Source: Spirochaetaceae bacterium (GTDB taxonomy: Bacteria; Spirochaetota; Spirochaetia; Treponematales; Breznakiellaceae). Taken from it: a stretch of DNA of 7,965 nucleotides. Numbering within the stretch: position 1 is the first letter of the stretch; every line of letters starts with the position of its first letter. Location: the NCBI GenBank assembly GCA_031288215.1, contig JAITRV010000076.1, forward strand, positions 1 to 7,965, given 5' to 3'. The notes beneath the pieces were generated by a model. It made no database searches. It was given only the letters and a program-made list of their open reading frames with translations, and was not told the DNA's origin. This document shows positions 7,127-7,965 of the stretch, in pieces. A program made the position numbers and the translations under genes.

Positions 7127-7233
7127 ATAAGCCTGTTTATAACAGTAATACGCTTTTTCCTATAATTTTTCAAGAGCGGGGAAGGCCGGGGTGGTATATT
7201 TCGGAAATTTTATCAAAATATAAGCCTGTCTAT
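7127..7233. repeat. 14-bp direct repeat ATAAGCCTGTYTAT, possible operator pair
   Basis: ATAAGCCTGTTTAT at 7127-7140 recurs as ATAAGCCTGTCTAT at 7220-7233, 13 of 14 identical and offset by 93 bases. The first copy is itself an imperfect dyad (ATAA...TTAT). It covers the predicted thrA transcription start, while the second lies between the thrA and tRNA promoters. No regulator can be named. Confidence 0.45.
7145..7173 (-). promoter_or_regulatory. candidate promoter for thrA
   Basis: On the - strand TTGAAA (complement of 7168-7173) and TATTAC (complement of 7145-7150) are 17 bases apart. Transcription would begin near 7138, leaving a leader of about 40 bases. The -35 is good and the -10 is only 4 of 6. 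TATAAA and TATGAT words nearer the gene lack a matching -35. Confidence 0.4.
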
Positions 7234-7243
7234 TCTTTTCTTC

Positions 7244-7273
7244 TTGACATTCCTCAAGGTTTTCTTGTATAGT
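7244..7273 (+). promoter_or_regulatory. strong promoter for tRNA-Glu
   Basis: A perfect TTGACA at 7244-7249 is followed 18 bases later by TATAGT at 7268-7273 (5 of 6). With a start near 7280 the primary transcript would carry only about five bases before the tRNA. It is the best consensus promoter in the window and drives transcription away from thrA. Confidence 0.75.
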
Positions 7274-7284
7274 CTCTTTAGCTA

Positions 7285-7356
7285 GTCTCCTTCGTCTAGT
7301 GGTCAGGACATCGGGTTTTCATCCCGACAACGGGGGTTCGACTCCCCCAGGAGATG
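7285..7356 (+). tRNA. tRNA-Glu (anticodon UUC)
   Basis: A full cloverleaf can be drawn. The acceptor stem pairs GTCTCCT (7285-7291) with AGGAGAT (7349-7355), with a G-T pair at the end, and G7356 is the discriminator. The D arm is GTC-TAGTGGTCAG-GAC. The anticodon stem TCGGG/CCCGA closes the loop TTTTCAT, with anticodon TTC. The T stem is GGGGG/CCCCC with loop TTCGACT. The D arm and TCGTCTAG wording match bacterial tRNA-Glu. CCA is not encoded, as the sequence continues ATAATG. The gene stands alone, divergent from thrA. Confidence 0.95.
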
Positions 7357-7360
7357 ATAA

Positions 7361-7402
7361 TGTCTTTTATAATTCCTTATTATAAGGAATTATAAAAAGA
7401 CA
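7361..7402 (+). terminator. long AT-rich palindrome after tRNA-Glu, possible terminator
   Basis: Positions 7361-7380 pair with 7382-7402 through one bulged A, giving about 18 usable base pairs around a tiny loop centred near 7381. It begins five bases after the tRNA. The stem is AT-rich (core ATAATTCCTTAT) and an A run, not a T run, follows on the + strand, so it is an unusual terminator. It could instead be a protein-binding dyad serving the recombinase gene that starts 56 bases downstream. Confidence 0.45.
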
Positions 7403-7421
7403 AAAAATCTTTCCAAAATTA

Positions 7422-7451
7422 TTTTCAAAACTTGTACTTGCGTTGTATACT
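7422..7451 (+). promoter_or_regulatory. candidate promoter for the recombinase fragment
   Basis: TATACT at 7446-7451 (5 of 6) ends only six bases before the ATG at 7458, with a weak TTTTCA at 7422-7427 as -35 (18-base spacer). If used, the mRNA would start at or next to the ATG and lack a leader. This agrees with the absence of any ribosome-binding site upstream. Confidence 0.4.
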
Positions 7452-7943
7452 GTTGTCATGGCAAGGCCAAAAGCACAAGACGGAATCAGAGTGCGCAAGC
7501 GCTCCTACGATGGCTATATCGAGGTCCACCTGGAAGAGTATCCGGGACACTGGATCATTACCCCGGAACAGGACCGGAAGAAAGCCAGGCAGATAGACGC
7601 TACGAATCTTATCCCGCCCCCTGGTTACCCGAAGGCGCGGGATAAAGGAGTAGTCGCCTCGGACAACCCGGGTTCCCCGTAATACCATGTAGAGCAACAC
7701 ATCCCGCAGCTCATCATCCGCCACCGTGGTAGCCTGGGCCGCCGCTTCTATGTACTGCTGTAGCTGCTCGTCCGCCGCTTGCCGGGCCTGTGCCTCGGCG
7801 TTAATGTTGGCCTGGATCTGGGCTTCCGCCGCCTGCGCCCGGAACGGCTTCTTGATCTGGCTTGCCGGTGTACCGGTAGCGTATAGGCCCGCAATAAAGG
7901 AGTCCCAGGCTGCCTCGCTATACCTCTGTTCAAACCATTTCAC
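7425..7943 (-). CDS. hypothetical protein with tail-fibre-like coiled coil; 3' part probably not original
   Basis: The frame starts at a GTG (7941-7943) preceded by AGGGAG five bases upstream and runs 172 codons. Residues about 28-90 are alanine/glutamine/glutamate-rich and helical. They include INAEAQARQAADEQLQQYI (47-65), wording typical of phage tail-fibre and similar coiled-coil spacers. The N-terminal MKWFEQRYSEAAWDSFIAGL is not a signal peptide. Codon use is GC-rich at third positions to about position 7690 and then loses that bias. From about residue 110 the frame is the antisense of the recombinase fragment and its promoter, so those ~60 residues are probably a read-through tail acquired after truncation. 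The function is unknown, and a prophage remnant is the best reading. The window ends 22 bases upstream, so its neighbours cannot be seen. Confidence 0.45.
   Translation of the reverse strand: MKWFEQRYSEAAWDSFIAGLYATGTPASQIKKPFRAQAAEAQIQANINAEAQARQAADEQLQQYIEAAAQATTVADDELRDVLLYMVLRGTRVVRGDYSFIPRLRVTRGRDKIRSVYLPGFLPVLFRGNDPVSRILFQVDLDIAIVGALAHSDSVLCFWPCHDNSIQRKYKF
7458..7682 (+). pseudogene. N-terminal fragment of a probable phage/island tyrosine recombinase
   Basis: An ATG at 7458 opens 74 codons to a TAA at 7680-7682. The first 45 residues have the look of the N-terminal DNA-binding start of tyrosine integrases: MARPKAQDGIRVRKRS, DGYIEVHLEEYPGHWI, then DRKKARQ, where family members normally continue into a core-binding domain. 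Instead, the frame from about residue 46 (position 7593) becomes proline- and glycine-rich and ends after 29 more residues. The catalytic domain with its Arg-His-Arg-Tyr set is absent, and I found no continuation in the other two forward frames. The fragment is antisense to the end of the - strand phage-like ORF. Its place 101 bases from tRNA-Glu fits an integrated element. Without alignment, a small independent DNA-binding protein remains possible. Confidence 0.5.
7609..7645. repeat. inverted repeat at the phage/recombinase junction
   Basis: TTATCCCGC (7609-7617) and its exact complement GCGGGATAA (7637-7645) flank a 19-base centre containing GGTTACC. The structure lies just past the point where recombinase-like residues end and within the - strand frame. 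It has no T tract. It may be a terminator-like hairpin of the original phage gene or a relic of the rearrangement. Confidence 0.55.
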
Positions 7944-7965
7944 ACCAGCACTCCCTATGATTTCC

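Noticed and set aside
7099..7144. Threonine/isoleucine attenuator leader peptide for thrA
   Set aside because: The predicted leader is only about 40 bases and contains neither a Thr/Ile-rich ORF nor terminator/antiterminator stems.
7609..7674. Integron attC site
   Set aside because: There is an inverted repeat and a nearby AACCCGGGTT palindrome, but the required outer core sites with the GTTRRRY and RYYYAAC arrangement are not present at the ends.
1..7965. CRISPR array or tandem repeat array
   Set aside because: No regularly spaced repeat of 20-40 bases was seen on either strand.

Overview
This GC-rich window looks like spirochaete chromosome, plausibly a treponeme relative (Treponematales, perhaps a termite-gut lineage). 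The basis is the combination of a HisRS with unusual motif 2 wording, a secreted protein with three PPC repeats, a fused ThrA, and recalled similarity to treponeme proteins. This placement is an inference and cannot be proven from the sequence alone. The window is mostly housekeeping, with one accessory scrap at the right end. I do not see a clear new defence, CRISPR or secretion system. Left part, + strand: positions 2-169 are the last 55 codons of a sialic-acid-synthase-type gene (NeuB/SpsE C-terminal SAF domain), whose start lies outside the window. A 165-base gap follows, holding a good sigma70-like promoter for hisS and a doubtful 40-codon ORF. Then come hisS (histidyl-tRNA synthetase) and, 117 bases later, a secreted protein with three tandem PPC domains behind an N-terminal domain I cannot assign firmly. 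Middle, - strand: a PLP-dependent class I/II aminotransferase converges on the PPC gene with only 12 bases between stop codons. It lies downstream of thrA, a fused aspartokinase-homoserine dehydrogenase. ThrA carries out steps 1 and 3 of the aspartate pathway to threonine and methionine. The aminotransferase could supply aspartate or act elsewhere on amino acids. A very strong hairpin sits between these two genes, and one arm's sequence is repeated across the thrA stop codon. Right part: an AT-rich divergent intergenic region carries the thrA promoter candidate, a repeated 14-bp operator-like word, and a strong promoter for tRNA-Glu(UUC). Downstream of the tRNA are a 42-base AT-rich palindrome and the apparent remains of an integrated element. 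These are the first ~45 residues of what looks like a tyrosine recombinase (+ strand, possibly leaderless mRNA), converging on a - strand ORF with a phage tail-fibre-like coiled coil. The two reading frames overlap antisense around 7593-7645, next to a short inverted repeat. This suggests a deletion or rearrangement junction in a decayed prophage or genomic island beside the tRNA.
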